Positions 8,432 through 16,756 of a stretch of 64,000 nucleotides of DNA are shown in pieces. The stretch lies in NCBI GenBank assembly GCA_947497185.1, contig CANMFL010000010.1, forward strand, positions 1 to 64,000, read 5' to 3'. This DNA is from an uncultured Paracoccaceae bacterium. GTDB taxonomy: Bacteria; Pseudomonadota; Alphaproteobacteria; Rhodobacterales; Rhodobacteraceae. Below the pieces are notes generated by a model. It ran no database searches and was not told where the DNA came from. It saw nothing but the letters and a program-made list of their open reading frames with translations. Numbering within the stretch: the stretch's first letter is position 1; every line of letters begins with the position of its first letter. The translations under genes were made by a program, and so were the position numbers.

Positions 8432-10108
8432 TTACTCGTCGCCGCCTTTCAATGCTGCACCAAGGATATCGCCCAAGGAAGCGCCGGAGTCGGAAGAACC
8501 GAACTGCTCGACTGCTTCTTTTTCTTCAGCAATTTCACGTGCTTTGATGGACAGACCCAGTTTGCGTGTCTTGGAGTCGATGTTTGTGACGCGAACGTCA
8601 ACTTTATCACCAACGCCGAAACGCTCTGGGCGCTGCTCCGCACGGTCACGGGACAGGTCGGAGCGACGGATGAAGGATTTCATGCCTTCATAGTCAACTT
8701 CGATGCCGCCTTCTTCGATCTTCGTCACTTCAACAGTGATGATCGAACCGCGCTTGGTGCCGCCGATAGTTTCAGCGAACGGATCGCCGTCGAGCGCTTT
8801 GATCGAGAGCGAGATGCGCTCTTTTTCAACATCAACTTCAGCAACTTTGGCTTTCACGATATCGCCCTTGCGGAAATCGCCGATGACGTCTTCGCCGCGG
8901 CCTTCCCATGTCAGGTCGGACAGGTGAACCATGCCGTCGATGTCGCCTTCGAGGCCAACAAACAGACCGAATTCGGTGATGTTTTTGACTTCGCCTTCGA
9001 CTTCAGTACCTTCTGGGAACTGCTCTGCAAAGACTTCCCATGGGTTGCGCATTGTCTGCTTGAGGCCAAGGGAAACGCGACGCTTGGCAGAATCGATTTC
9101 CAGAACCATGACTTCAACTTCTTGCGAAGTAGAAACGATTTTGCCTGGGTGTACGTTCTTTTTAGTCCAAGACATTTCGGACACATGCACCAGACCTTCA
9201 ACACCTGGTTCCAGCTCAACGAATGCGCCGTAATCAGTGATGTTAGTCACGCGACCAGTGTGCGTGGATTCCATTGTGTACTTGGCTTCAACAGCGTTCC
9301 ACGGATCGTCCTGCAGCTGTTTCATGCCGAGGGAGATGCGGTGTGTCTCTTTGTTGATCTTGATCACCTGAACCTTGATCGTCTCACCAATTGTGAGGAT
9401 CTCGGATGGGTGGTTCACACGACGCCAAGCCATGTCAGTTACGTGCAGCAAGCCATCTACGCCGCCGAGGTCAACAAACGCACCATATTCGGTGATGTTC
9501 TTGACGACGCCGTCAACTTCTTGGCCTTCAGTCAGGTTGCCGATAACTTCAGCACGCTGTTCAGCACGTGATTCTTCAAGGATTGCACGACGAGAAACAA
9601 CGATGTTGCCCCGACGACGGTCCATTTTCAAAATCTGGAATGGCTGCTTAAGACCCATCAATGGGCCTGCGTCACGCACAGGGCGGACGTCAACCTGAGA
9701 GCCCGGAAGGAACGCAACAGCGCCGCCCAGATCTACAGTGAAACCACCTTTGACGCGGCCAAAGATAGCGCCATCGACGCGCTCTTCGTCAGCATATGCT
9801 TTTTCCAGACGATCCCAAGCTTCCTCACGGCGCGCCATCTCACGAGAGATAACAGCTTCGCCACGAGCGTTCTCAACTTGGCGCAGGAACACTTCAACAG
9901 TGTCACCAGGGGCCAGTTCAGCTTCTTCACCAGGGTTTGCGAATTCTTTAAGATCAACGCGGCCTTCCATTTTGTAGCCGACGTCAATGATAGCTTGGCC
10001 CGCTTCGATCGCGATAACCTTGCCTTTGACAACTGAGCCTTCGCTCGGTGTGTCCATTTCGAAGCTTTCGTTCAAGAGTGCTTCAAACTCTTCCATTGTG
10101 TTAGCCAT
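8432..10108 (-). CDS. rpsA: 30S ribosomal protein S1
   Basis: S1 binds mRNA near the Shine-Dalgarno region and helps load it on the 30S subunit. The 558-aa protein has six S1 (OB-fold) repeats, at roughly residues 22-88, 105-170, 190-258, 275-345, 362-432 and 448-520. Each carries the G-x-x-V-x-G-x-V and GLVH-S or similar pattern, for example GLLHVTDMAWRR and GLVHVSEMSW. The C-terminal region ends in an acidic and glycine-rich tail. The start has an AGGAAAA ribosome binding site 10 nt upstream. cmk is normally directly upstream; here about 2.5 kb of accessory genes lies between. Confidence 0.98.
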   Translation of the reverse strand: MANTMEEFEALLNESFEMDTPSEGSVVKGKVIAIEAGQAIIDVGYKMEGRVDLKEFANPGEEAELAPGDTVEVFLRQVENARGEAVISREMARREEAWDRLEKAYADEERVDGAIFGRVKGGFTVDLGGAVAFLPGSQVDVRPVRDAGPLMGLKQPFQILKMDRRRGNIVVSRRAILEESRAEQRAEVIGNLTEGQEVDGVVKNITEYGAFVDLGGVDGLLHVTDMAWRRVNHPSEILTIGETIKVQVIKINKETHRISLGMKQLQDDPWNAVEAKYTMESTHTGRVTNITDYGAFVELEPGVEGLVHVSEMSWTKKNVHPGKIVSTSQEVEVMVLEIDSAKRRVSLGLKQTMRNPWEVFAEQFPEGTEVEGEVKNITEFGLFVGLEGDIDGMVHLSDLTWEGRGEDVIGDFRKGDIVKAKVAEVDVEKERISLSIKALDGDPFAETIGGTKRGSIITVEVTKIEEGGIEVDYEGMKSFIRRSDLSRDRAEQRPERFGVGDKVDVRVTNIDSKTRKLGLSIKAREIAEEKEAVEQFGSSDSGASLGDILGAALKGGDE

Positions 10109-10460
10109 GAGGCGTCGTTTTCCTAACGTTTGGTTTTATATGGGCCGGGCGGTTGTGTCCGCCGGTCTTTGGGTTTCAGTTTTGGTCTAAGCGTTTGTTT
10201 CGAACATAAAACAACAGGGCTGGCGTTAACCAACCCTGCTCGAGTCTCATGTCCGCGCCTGTCTCGACGCTTAGACACCGCAGTCTATAGGGCAATCCCG
10301 CGATAATGGCAAGCAGCGGGTTGGATTTGGTGTGGTTATCGTCACATAAATCGTGCCCCAGCAGTCGCTCGAAGCGGGGTGGTGGAATTAAGGTTAATAA
10401 GTTCCTAAGTTTCCTTAAGTTCGCCGCATACCCGCCACAAAGCGAAAGTTAATAAGCGTT
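10109..10460. other. Divergent intergenic region of rpsA and the esterase gene
   Basis: These 352 bases hold no gene. The left part should be the rpsA leader and contains two stem-loops, one at 10145-10165 (CCGGgCGG with CCGcCGG) and one at 10215-10238. The right part is AT-rich and includes three direct TAAGTT repeats (10398-10403, 10406-10411, 10416-10421), about 40 nt before the esterase ATG, possibly an operator. The esterase start has no evident ribosome binding site. Confidence 0.5.
10215..10238 (-). promoter_or_regulatory. Leader hairpin with T-rich tail before rpsA
   Basis: Read on the minus strand, CAGGG-t-TGG pairs with CCA-g-CCCTG with one internal mismatch, and TTGTTTT follows. 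It looks like a terminator or attenuator about 105 nt before the rpsA start. It could end transcripts coming from the minus-strand lipoprotein gene, or it could control rpsA itself. Confidence 0.5.
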
Positions 10461-11687
10461 ATGACACATAGTATCCTATTTATGTCCTTCGGACAGTCGA
10501 ACGCTGATTGCCATACAGCCGGTCCCGCCTTCGATCATCCCGTGCTGGATGATCCACGCATTGTGCTTCCCAACGATGGGTTTGGATTTCGCGGAACCAG
10601 AGGCTTTGCGCGCAAGCGGATGATCGACGGATTTATTCCAGCCTACGGATTTGATACGAAATGCCAATCCAGCGGCATTGCCTCAGCCGCTCGATTCCTG
10701 CACGAAATCAACGATGACACCATCGGTCAAGTCATTGTGCGCAGCGGCGCCAAAGGTGGTCGTCCACTGGTTGGGCGCAAACATGGCGAACGCATTATCG
10801 ACGGCATTTTCCGACAGCACGACGGCACCGCGGCAATGCTGCTGCTGAGCATGATCGAGGACATCTATCAAATCGCGGCCGCTGCTGATGAGATGGGACA
10901 GCCTATCCGTCAGATTTACATCCCATTTTATCACGGCGAAGCAGACCGAAACACACCGCGCGACACCTATAATGCGTTGCTTACAGAGATGATGGATATC
11001 ATCGATGATGCTGCCGCCGATATCGGTATCCCGACAGTCTGGCTACTAACCCAACCATCCGGCACCGCCCCATCACATTCCGGCAATGCTTGGGAAAACC
11101 GCTTGGGCATCAAAGACGTGGCAGATCGTCGCCCGAATGCCGTTCTCGCAAACGCAAATTACGCCATGCCATTGTTTGATCCATCCCACCTAGACGCCAC
11201 TGGTAAAGTTCTGGCCGGCGAACAGATTGGCCGCTGTGCCGCGCGCCTTCACAACGGCGAAGGCGCGCCCGCAATGATCAGCCCACGAGAAGCCACCGCC
11301 ATTGGCAACAAAATTCACGTCCGTTTCCATGCACCGGTCAAGACAACCATCGATAAAGTTTCCATCCCTGCCCCACTATTCACTGACGGGTTTCTGGTCG
11401 AAGGTCAGCCTGCGGACTTTGTACGTCGCGCAATCCCAACGCCAGATGGGCATTTGACACTGATTTGCAACGGCCCGATTCCGGACGACTGCAAACTGAA
11501 CTATGCCTATGCCGGCCGGACGCAATCTGACCCCACAGAAGACGTGGCATACCCCTACGGTCGCGGCTGTTTGCGCAAATCTGACAGCACTGCCTCGCTG
11601 ATTTTGCCGCATATGAAACTACACGAATGGGTGCCCGCATTTTCAGTTCAGGTTTTACCAGCCGTCGCCGTACAAAATGTCGCCTAA
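10461..11687 (+). CDS. SGNH-type esterase resembling sialate O-acetylesterases
   Basis: This is a 408-aa hydrolase-like protein. Block I of the SGNH fold appears as FMSFGQSNADC near the N-terminus, the GQSN form used by the sialate O-acetylesterase (SASA/DUF303) group with Ser as nucleophile. The motif DPSHLDATG near residue 250 supplies the Asp-x-x-His pair. YHGEAD near residue 155 is in the place of the usual QGESD. No signal peptide is visible, so it seems cytosolic, unlike many relatives. The C-terminal 130 residues look like a beta-rich accessory domain. The substrate is unknown; acetylated sugars or polysaccharide are likely. It lies inside the conserved cmk-rpsA interval and is divergent from rpsA. 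Confidence 0.7.
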   Translation: MTHSILFMSFGQSNADCHTAGPAFDHPVLDDPRIVLPNDGFGFRGTRGFARKRMIDGFIPAYGFDTKCQSSGIASAARFLHEINDDTIGQVIVRSGAKGGRPLVGRKHGERIIDGIFRQHDGTAAMLLLSMIEDIYQIAAAADEMGQPIRQIYIPFYHGEADRNTPRDTYNALLTEMMDIIDDAAADIGIPTVWLLTQPSGTAPSHSGNAWENRLGIKDVADRRPNAVLANANYAMPLFDPSHLDATGKVLAGEQIGRCAARLHNGEGAPAMISPREATAIGNKIHVRFHAPVKTTIDKVSIPAPLFTDGFLVEGQPADFVRRAIPTPDGHLTLICNGPIPDDCKLNYAYAGRTQSDPTEDVAYPYGRGCLRKSDSTASLILPHMKLHEWVPAFSVQVLPAVAVQNVA

Positions 11688-11741
11688 CGCACCCGCCACG
11701 CGTTGGTCGGTTCCGCACAGCTCGACACATAGTTTCAACGG

Positions 11742-12035
11742 TTAATCCGTCGCACTAGCAGTCGTGACAGTGGCCGTGGTCACGGTTGTGCTCGCCACAG
11801 CAACGATCAGATCAACAATCTCATTTGCTTCTTCCGCCAGATCATCGTCCAGTTCTTCGTCAATCAAGTCACGGATTTTTTCTTCGTTCTCAATAACAAT
11901 CGGCTTGATGTCATCCGGCACGCCCCCATCAGATGTGCCAAGACACCCGGCCACGAAAACCACTGATATTAAAGCGGCGCACTTCACCATGAAGCCGCCG
12001 AAGTTGAGATAAGCCAAACACACATTCCTTTTCAT
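11742..12035 (-). CDS. Small acidic lipoprotein
   Basis: This 97-aa protein starts with a type-II signal peptide: basic start, a hydrophobic core around ALISVVFVAGC, and the lipobox VAGC with Cys31. The mature part is very acidic (EEKIRDLIDEELDDDLAEEANE) and ends in a Thr/Ala/Val-rich stretch. I chose the first ATG because GGGGGGA lies at good distance; an ATG at 11990 would give a shorter signal peptide with a poorer binding site. No family or function recognised. It is convergent with the esterase gene. Confidence 0.65.
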   Translation of the reverse strand: MKRNVCLAYLNFGGFMVKCAALISVVFVAGCLGTSDGGVPDDIKPIVIENEEKIRDLIDEELDDDLAEEANEIVDLIVAVASTTVTTATVTTASATD

Positions 12036-12173
12036 TGCATTCCCCCCATTCGATAAACTCGACAGGTAAACAAAGGCTCAATTCAGAAAAGAGAATGCCG
12101 CATTTTCTGTTAAAACTTGCATGCCAACCTACATTCGAGCAGTGAGAGGCAAGTCAAAATCAGGAGCCGCAAA

Positions 12174-12587
12174 ATGTCACTTAACGAAGCAATGGCCACA
12201 TTCGGACAGTCGTGGCTGCGCGTTTGGCTGCCGCTTTTGATGCTAGGCGGGTTTATTGCCCCGCTAGCATTGTTGATTTAGCGTAAAAGCCGTTTGATCG
12301 GCGCAATTTCAGTGGTTGCTGGCATCATTGCCGCCATCGCCACTGACTATATGTATAAGCAGATGGGCTATGTGAAGCTGCTCGGCCTGGCCCACATCAT
12401 CGTATGGACACCGCTAATCGTCTATTTGATTTTGGAAAATCGCAAAGACGACATGCCAGTTTTGCCGAAGCGGATCATCACATTCATGATCGTTACCATC
12501 GGAATTTCATTGGTGTTCGACTACGTCGATGTTGCCCGATATTTTATGGGCAATACAGTTCCGCTTGTAACCTACGAGCCTGTTTAA
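12174..12587 (+). pseudogene. Small four-helix membrane protein interrupted by an in-frame amber stop
   Basis: An ATG at 12174 with a CAGGAG ribosome binding site opens a frame of 35 residues that ends at a TAG (12279-12281). The same frame continues without other stops to 12587. Read through, the product would be about 137 aa with four hydrophobic segments and a short charged loop (LENRKDDMP). The TAG falls right after the first membrane helix, between LALLI and RKSRLIG. Either this is a disrupted gene, or translation restarts at the TTG at 12294, or the TAG is a sequence error (one base from TGG). The family is not recognised. Its stop overlaps the cmk stop by four bases. Confidence 0.7.
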
Positions 12588-13204
12588 GACGCTGACTTTC
12601 TGCGGATTCTATCAACGGCATCAATCGCCGCGGCCACAGCTTGATCAATCGACATGTCTGAGGTGTCGATCAAAGTCGCATCGTCCGCCGCGATCATTGG
12701 TGCTTCGGCGCGTTCGCTATCGCGTTTGTCGCGCGCAATAACGTCAGCTAACACTCCTTCGAGCGTTACATCTTGCCCTTTGCCCGCAAGTTCTTTGTAA
12801 CGCCGATCCGCACGACACGTGGCCGACGCCGTGACAAACAGTTTCACATCAGCGTCGGGGCAAATCACCGTGCCAATGTCGCGTCCATCCAACACGGCAC
12901 CACCATCACGTATCGCAAAATTGCGTTGGAAATCAACGAGCGCGGCACGCACATCCGGGTTCACAGCGACCTTGCTGGCAGCTTGCGCCGCATCAGACGT
13001 GCGAAGATCGTCACGTTCCAAATCAGATGGGTCGAGCGTTTCAGCAGCTTGCACTGCGTCCATCCCGTCGTTCACCTTTGCCCCAACAGCCCGATACAAC
13101 AGACCCGTATCAAGATGGGCAAAGCCGAAATGCGCGGCAACAGCCTTGGATATCGTGCCCTTACCCGCAGCCGCAGGTCCATCAATCGCGACGGTAAAAA
13201 TCAT
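12584..13204 (-). CDS. cmk: Cytidylate kinase
   Basis: Cmk phosphorylates CMP and dCMP. The 206-aa protein has the P-loop [11 protein letters not shown] at residues 9-19, the CMP-binding region with GLLYRAVG, and DGRDIGTVI, which is diagnostic. The lid segment [13 protein letters not shown] follows. Its ATG overlaps the aroA stop by four bases (ATGA), so the two are coupled, the usual aroA-cmk-rpsA arrangement. Confidence 0.97.
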   Translation of the reverse strand: MIFTVAIDGPAAAGKGTISKAVAAHFGFAHLDTGLLYRAVGAKVNDGMDAVQAAETLDPSDLERDDLRTSDAAQAASKVAVNPDVRAALVDFQRNFAIRDGGAVLDGRDIGTVICPDADVKLFVTASATCRADRRYKELAGKGQDVTLEGVLADVIARDKRDSERAEAPMIAADDATLIDTSDMSIDQAVAAAIDAVDRIRRKSAS

Positions 13205-14553
13205 GAATTTGCCCGCACCAGCTGCGCACCAAGCCCCGTCATCAAGCCTTCAAAGATCGGGAATGATGTCGCGATTGGTGATCCATCGTCCACCGTCATC
13301 GGCTTTTGCGTGGCCATGCCCATCACCATAAACGCCATCGCAATCCGGTGATCCAAGACGCTGGCAACCGTCACGCCGCCCGCCACGTTGCCGTGACCTA
13401 GGCCCGTGACCGTCCACCAATCATCGCCCTCGTCCACAGTCACACCCGCCGCGCGCAAGCCCTTTGCCATCGCTTCGATCCGGTCGCTTTCCTTGACGCG
13501 CAATTCCTTGACGCCCTGCATATCGGTCACGCCTTCCGCAAAGGCGGCGACCACCGACAACACCGGATATTCGTCGATCATGCTGGCAGCACGCGCAGGC
13601 GGCACAGCGATGCCTTTCAGGTTTGGCGAGAACTTTGCACGCAGATCAGCGACAGGCTCGCCCCCTTCTTCGCGCATGTTCTCATAGGTCAAATCAGCGC
13701 CCATTTCCTGCAACGTCGTAAACAGCCCAGCGCGGGTTGGGTTCAATCCGATATTGGGCACCAAAACGTTGGAACCGGGCGTGATGATCGCGGCACAAAC
13801 CGGAAAAGCAGCAGATGACGGGTCACGCGGAACAACGATGTCTTGCGGCTTTAGCTCTGGCTGACCTGTCAGCGTGATGACACGACGCTCGTCGGTGTCT
13901 TCCACAGTCAATTCCGCACCAAAACCAACGAGCATCCGCTCTGTATGGTCGCGCGTCGCTTCTTTCTCGATCACAACAGTCTGGCCCGGCGCATTCAGCC
14001 CCGCTAGCAACACCGCAGATTTAACCTGCGCCGACGGCACTGGCACAACATAGCGCACAGGCAGCGGATCAGCGGCACCAACAAGCGTCATTGGCAAACG
14101 GCCACCAGTCCGACCAACGGTCTGCGTGCCAAACAAGGCCAGCGGATCAGTCACACGCCCCATCGGACGACTGTTCAAAGACGCATCGCCTGTAAACGTC
14201 ACCGTAATCGGAGAGGTCGCCATCGCCCCCATGATCAGACGCACACCTGTACCGGAATTGCCGCAATCAATTACGTGATCAGGCTCTGCAAACCCGCCAA
14301 CACCAACGCCATGCACGGACCATTTGCCGCCACCGTGATCTGTCACCTCTGCACCAAAAGCACGCATCGCCTTTGCGGTATCCAATACGTCTTCGCCTTC
14401 CAGCAAGCCCGTGATGCGGGTCTCACCCACCGACAAAGCGCCCAGAATAAGCGAGCGATGCGAAATAGACTTATCGCCCGGCACATGTGCGTCGCCTGTC
14501 AGCGGGCCACACGGGCGGGAGGTCATTGGAATTGGGGTGCCGTGGCCAGACAT
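13201..14553 (-). CDS. aroA: 3-phosphoshikimate 1-carboxyvinyltransferase (EPSP synthase)
   Basis: AroA joins shikimate-3-phosphate and PEP to make EPSP in the shikimate pathway. The 450-aa protein shows the two-lobed fold, with [16 protein letters not shown] near the N-terminus, [16 protein letters not shown], and [16 protein letters not shown] in the second lobe. The [13 protein letters not shown] segment holds the catalytic Asp/Glu. The GNSGTG form is common in alphaproteobacteria. No promoter element is obvious in the gap before it. Confidence 0.97.
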   Translation of the reverse strand: MSGHGTPIPMTSRPCGPLTGDAHVPGDKSISHRSLILGALSVGETRITGLLEGEDVLDTAKAMRAFGAEVTDHGGGKWSVHGVGVGGFAEPDHVIDCGNSGTGVRLIMGAMATSPITVTFTGDASLNSRPMGRVTDPLALFGTQTVGRTGGRLPMTLVGAADPLPVRYVVPVPSAQVKSAVLLAGLNAPGQTVVIEKEATRDHTERMLVGFGAELTVEDTDERRVITLTGQPELKPQDIVVPRDPSSAAFPVCAAIITPGSNVLVPNIGLNPTRAGLFTTLQEMGADLTYENMREEGGEPVADLRAKFSPNLKGIAVPPARAASMIDEYPVLSVVAAFAEGVTDMQGVKELRVKESDRIEAMAKGLRAAGVTVDEGDDWWTVTGLGHGNVAGGVTVASVLDHRIAMAFMVMGMATQKPMTVDDGSPIATSFPIFEGLMTGLGAQLVRANS

Positions 14554-14663
14554 AGGACGCTCCGTTTTAACTGTTAGCCCCGTTTAGCGCAGCTGGCCAA
14601 GAGGGTCCACAACGCAACACGTCTTTGACCAAAGCTTCTTTGACGTCTTCTAAATCCCCGCCG

Positions 14664-14690
14664 GAGGCATCCGGTTTTTCGCGAAAAATC
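14664..14690. repeat. Intergenic palindrome with GGATGCCTC-type flank (copy 1)
   Basis: The 14-bp perfect palindrome TTTTTCGCGAAAAA (14675-14688) has GAGGCATCC (14664-14672) beside it. On the minus strand this directly follows the trmB stop and runs into GGATGCCTCCGGCGGGGATTT, which resembles an intergenic motif that I recall as frequent in Rhodobacterales genomes. A second copy with the same two parts lies at 19681-19708. Confidence 0.6.
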
Positions 14691-14699
14691 GTGTGCGCG

Positions 14700-15413
14700 T
14701 CAGTCGCGGCGGAATGTCATGTAATGCGGCGTCCGGTCTTCGCGGATCGCCTTTTGCTCGTATCTGGTCGAGAGCCAATCATCCCACGCGACGCGCCAGT
14801 CTTCTGGACCTTCCGCCGTCCATGCGAACCCCGCCTTAGGGACTTCTTCCATCGTCTGGCGCACGTAGTCTTTGATGTCGGTCGCCACGCGCAATTCTGC
14901 ACCCGGTTTCATCACGCCGTGTAATGGCACCAAATGCTCTTGCGTCACAAACCGCCGCCTGTGGTGGCGTGTTTTCGGCCATGGGTCGGGGTAGTTTAGG
15001 AACACCTTGGAAATCGACTCGGCTGGCAGCACGTCGAACATGTCCCGCACGTCACCCGGATGCACCGCAAGGTTCGTCACGCCAGCTTTGCGGATTTTTC
15101 CCAGCAGCATCGCCACGCCGTTCATATAGGGCTCGCAGCCGATCAAACCGATCTCGGGATAAGTGGCAGCCATATGCACCAGATGTTCACCACCGCCAAA
15201 CCCGATTTCCAGCCAGATTTCCTTGTCGCCAAACAGCGATTTCAGATCAATCGGGTTGCGGTCCGGATTTACCTCCCAATCCACTGCCCCCGGAGACAAA
15301 GCCGCAAGGTCTTCGTCCAAGTAGCCTTGTTGGCTGCTGCGCATGGTCTTGCCTTTAAAGCGACCGTAAAAGTTGCGCCAAGGTGCGCCGGAGGGGTGTT
15401 TATCCTGTGTCAT
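14700..15413 (-). CDS. trmB: tRNA (guanine-N7-)-methyltransferase
   Basis: TrmB makes m7G46 in the variable loop of tRNAs using SAM. The protein shows LEIGFGGGEHLVHMA, the SAM-binding loop, then FLNYPDPWPKTRHHRRRFV, the family signature, and a C-terminal TRYEQKA motif. I chose the ATG at 15413 (237 aa). A TTG at 15449 would add twelve residues, but that TTG lies in a stem-loop between metK and trmB and has no binding site. metK is directly upstream, and both depend on SAM. Confidence 0.95.
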   Translation of the reverse strand: MTQDKHPSGAPWRNFYGRFKGKTMRSSQQGYLDEDLAALSPGAVDWEVNPDRNPIDLKSLFGDKEIWLEIGFGGGEHLVHMAATYPEIGLIGCEPYMNGVAMLLGKIRKAGVTNLAVHPGDVRDMFDVLPAESISKVFLNYPDPWPKTRHHRRRFVTQEHLVPLHGVMKPGAELRVATDIKDYVRQTMEEVPKAGFAWTAEGPEDWRVAWDDWLSTRYEQKAIREDRTPHYMTFRRD

Positions 15414-15428
15414 GGGCTGCGATGTAGC

Positions 15429-15458
15429 AAGGGCAGACCGCTTGCGCAATCTGCCCTT
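15429..15458 (-). terminator. Hairpin between metK and trmB
   Basis: AAGGGCAGA pairs perfectly with TCTGCCCTT around a 12-nt loop, 26 nt after the metK stop. There is no long U-tract on the minus strand, so it may be a weak terminator or an mRNA-stabilising hairpin, giving more MetK than TrmB. Confidence 0.55.
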
Positions 15459-15483
15459 GTTGATCTTGTCGCTTGATGACGAT

Positions 15484-16665
15484 TTAGACGGCTCCTTTGA
15501 GCGCCTCGATCAAGTCTGTTTTCTCCCACGAGAACCCACCATCTGCCTCTGGTGCGCGGCCAAAGTGGCCGTAAGCCGCTGTGCGTGCGTAAATCGGACG
15601 GTTCAGTTGCAGGTGTTCACGGATGCCCCGCGGCGTCAGGTCCATGACCTGTGCGATGGCGGTTTCAACCGCAGCCGGATCAACGTCACCTGTGCCATGC
15701 AGATCAGCGTAGATCGACAGCGGTTTTGCGACACCAATCGCGTATGACAGCTGGATCGTGCATTTTTCAGCCATACCAGCCGCCACAACGTTTTTCGCCA
15801 GATACCGCGCCACATAGGCCGCAGAACGGTCTACTTTGGTTGGGTCTTTGCCGGAGAACGCGCCGCCGCCGTGCGGGGCCGCACCGCCGTAGGTGTCCAC
15901 GATGATCTTGCGCCCTGTCAGGCCCGCGTCGCCGTCCGGTCCGCCAATCACAAATGTCCCAGTCGGGTTCACCCACCATTCAGTCTTAGGTGTGATCAGG
16001 CCGTCTGGCAGGACTTCGCGAATGTAGGGTTCAACAATCGCTCGAATGTCGGCGCTAGTCTGCGTTTCTAAGGCATGCTGCGTGGATAGCACGATGGATG
16101 TGACCTCGACCGGTTTGCCGTTTGCATAGCGCAATGACACCTGGCTTTTCGCATCGGGACGCAATGTAGGCTCGGTGCCGTCTTTGCGCACTTCAGCCAA
16201 GCGGCGCAGGATCGCGTGCGAATACTGGATCGGCGCTGGCATCAGCTCTTCCGTCTCGGTGGTCGCATAGCCGAACATGATACCTTGGTCGCCAGCGCCT
16301 TCTTCTTTGTCCACCGCAGAATCGACGCCCTGCGCGATATGGGCAGATTGTTCGTGCAGAAAGTTCGTTACGTTGCACGTCGCGTGGTGGAATTTGTCTT
16401 GCTCGTAACCGATGTCTTTGATCGCGCTGCGCACGATACCTTCGACTTGGCCCATATATTCGGTAAGTTTGCTTTGGTCGGAAAGGCCTACTTCGCCTCC
16501 GACAACAACTTGGTTCGTTGTGGCAAAGGTTTCACAGGCAACGCGCGCCTCTGGTTCTTCTGCAAGAAACGTATCAAGAATCGAATCCGAAATACGGTCA
16601 CAGACCTTGTCAGGATGCCCTTCGGAAACAGATTCCGAAGTAAAAATATAGTCTTGTCTGGTCAT
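15484..16665 (-). CDS. metK: S-adenosylmethionine synthetase
   Basis: MetK makes SAM from methionine and ATP. The 393-aa protein carries [19 protein letters not shown] at the N-terminus with catalytic His and Asp, the [12 protein letters not shown] hexapeptide region, and the phosphate-loop [20 protein letters not shown] chose the ATG at 16665: the upstream ATG at 16680 overlaps the GGAG ribosome binding site itself, which lies nine bases before 16665. The ribosome binding site is part of a SAM/SAH-type riboswitch, so excess SAM should shut down translation. Confidence 0.96.
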   Translation of the reverse strand: MTRQDYIFTSESVSEGHPDKVCDRISDSILDTFLAEEPEARVACETFATTNQVVVGGEVGLSDQSKLTEYMGQVEGIVRSAIKDIGYEQDKFHHATCNVTNFLHEQSAHIAQGVDSAVDKEEGAGDQGIMFGYATTETEELMPAPIQYSHAILRRLAEVRKDGTEPTLRPDAKSQVSLRYANGKPVEVTSIVLSTQHALETQTSADIRAIVEPYIREVLPDGLITPKTEWWVNPTGTFVIGGPDGDAGLTGRKIIVDTYGGAAPHGGGAFSGKDPTKVDRSAAYVARYLAKNVVAAGMAEKCTIQLSYAIGVAKPLSIYADLHGTGDVDPAAVETAIAQVMDLTPRGIREHLQLNRPIYARTAAYGHFGRAPEADGGFSWEKTDLIEALKGAV

Positions 16666-16672
16666 GAGGTCG

Positions 16673-16717
16673 TGCTCCATTGAATATCTCTGCCACGTCA
16701 GGAAGCCGTTGTGGCAG
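16673..16717 (-). promoter_or_regulatory. SAM/SAH riboswitch (RF01727-type) controlling metK
   Basis: On the minus strand a CTGCCAC/GTGGCAG stem (16717-16711 with 16696-16690) encloses the conserved loop AACGGCTTCCTGAC. After a short linker comes AATGGAGCA, which holds the metK Shine-Dalgarno. This matches, nearly base for base, the published minimal SAM/SAH riboswitch found in front of metK in Rhodobacterales. There the loop GCTTCC pairs with GGAGC as a pseudoknot and hides the ribosome binding site when SAM or SAH is bound. The class and mechanism are known for relatives; that this copy works the same way is inferred from the match. Confidence 0.92.
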
Positions 16718-16756
16718 GCTGGGATTGGACCTAGGCCGCCCCGCCCTACAGGTCAA

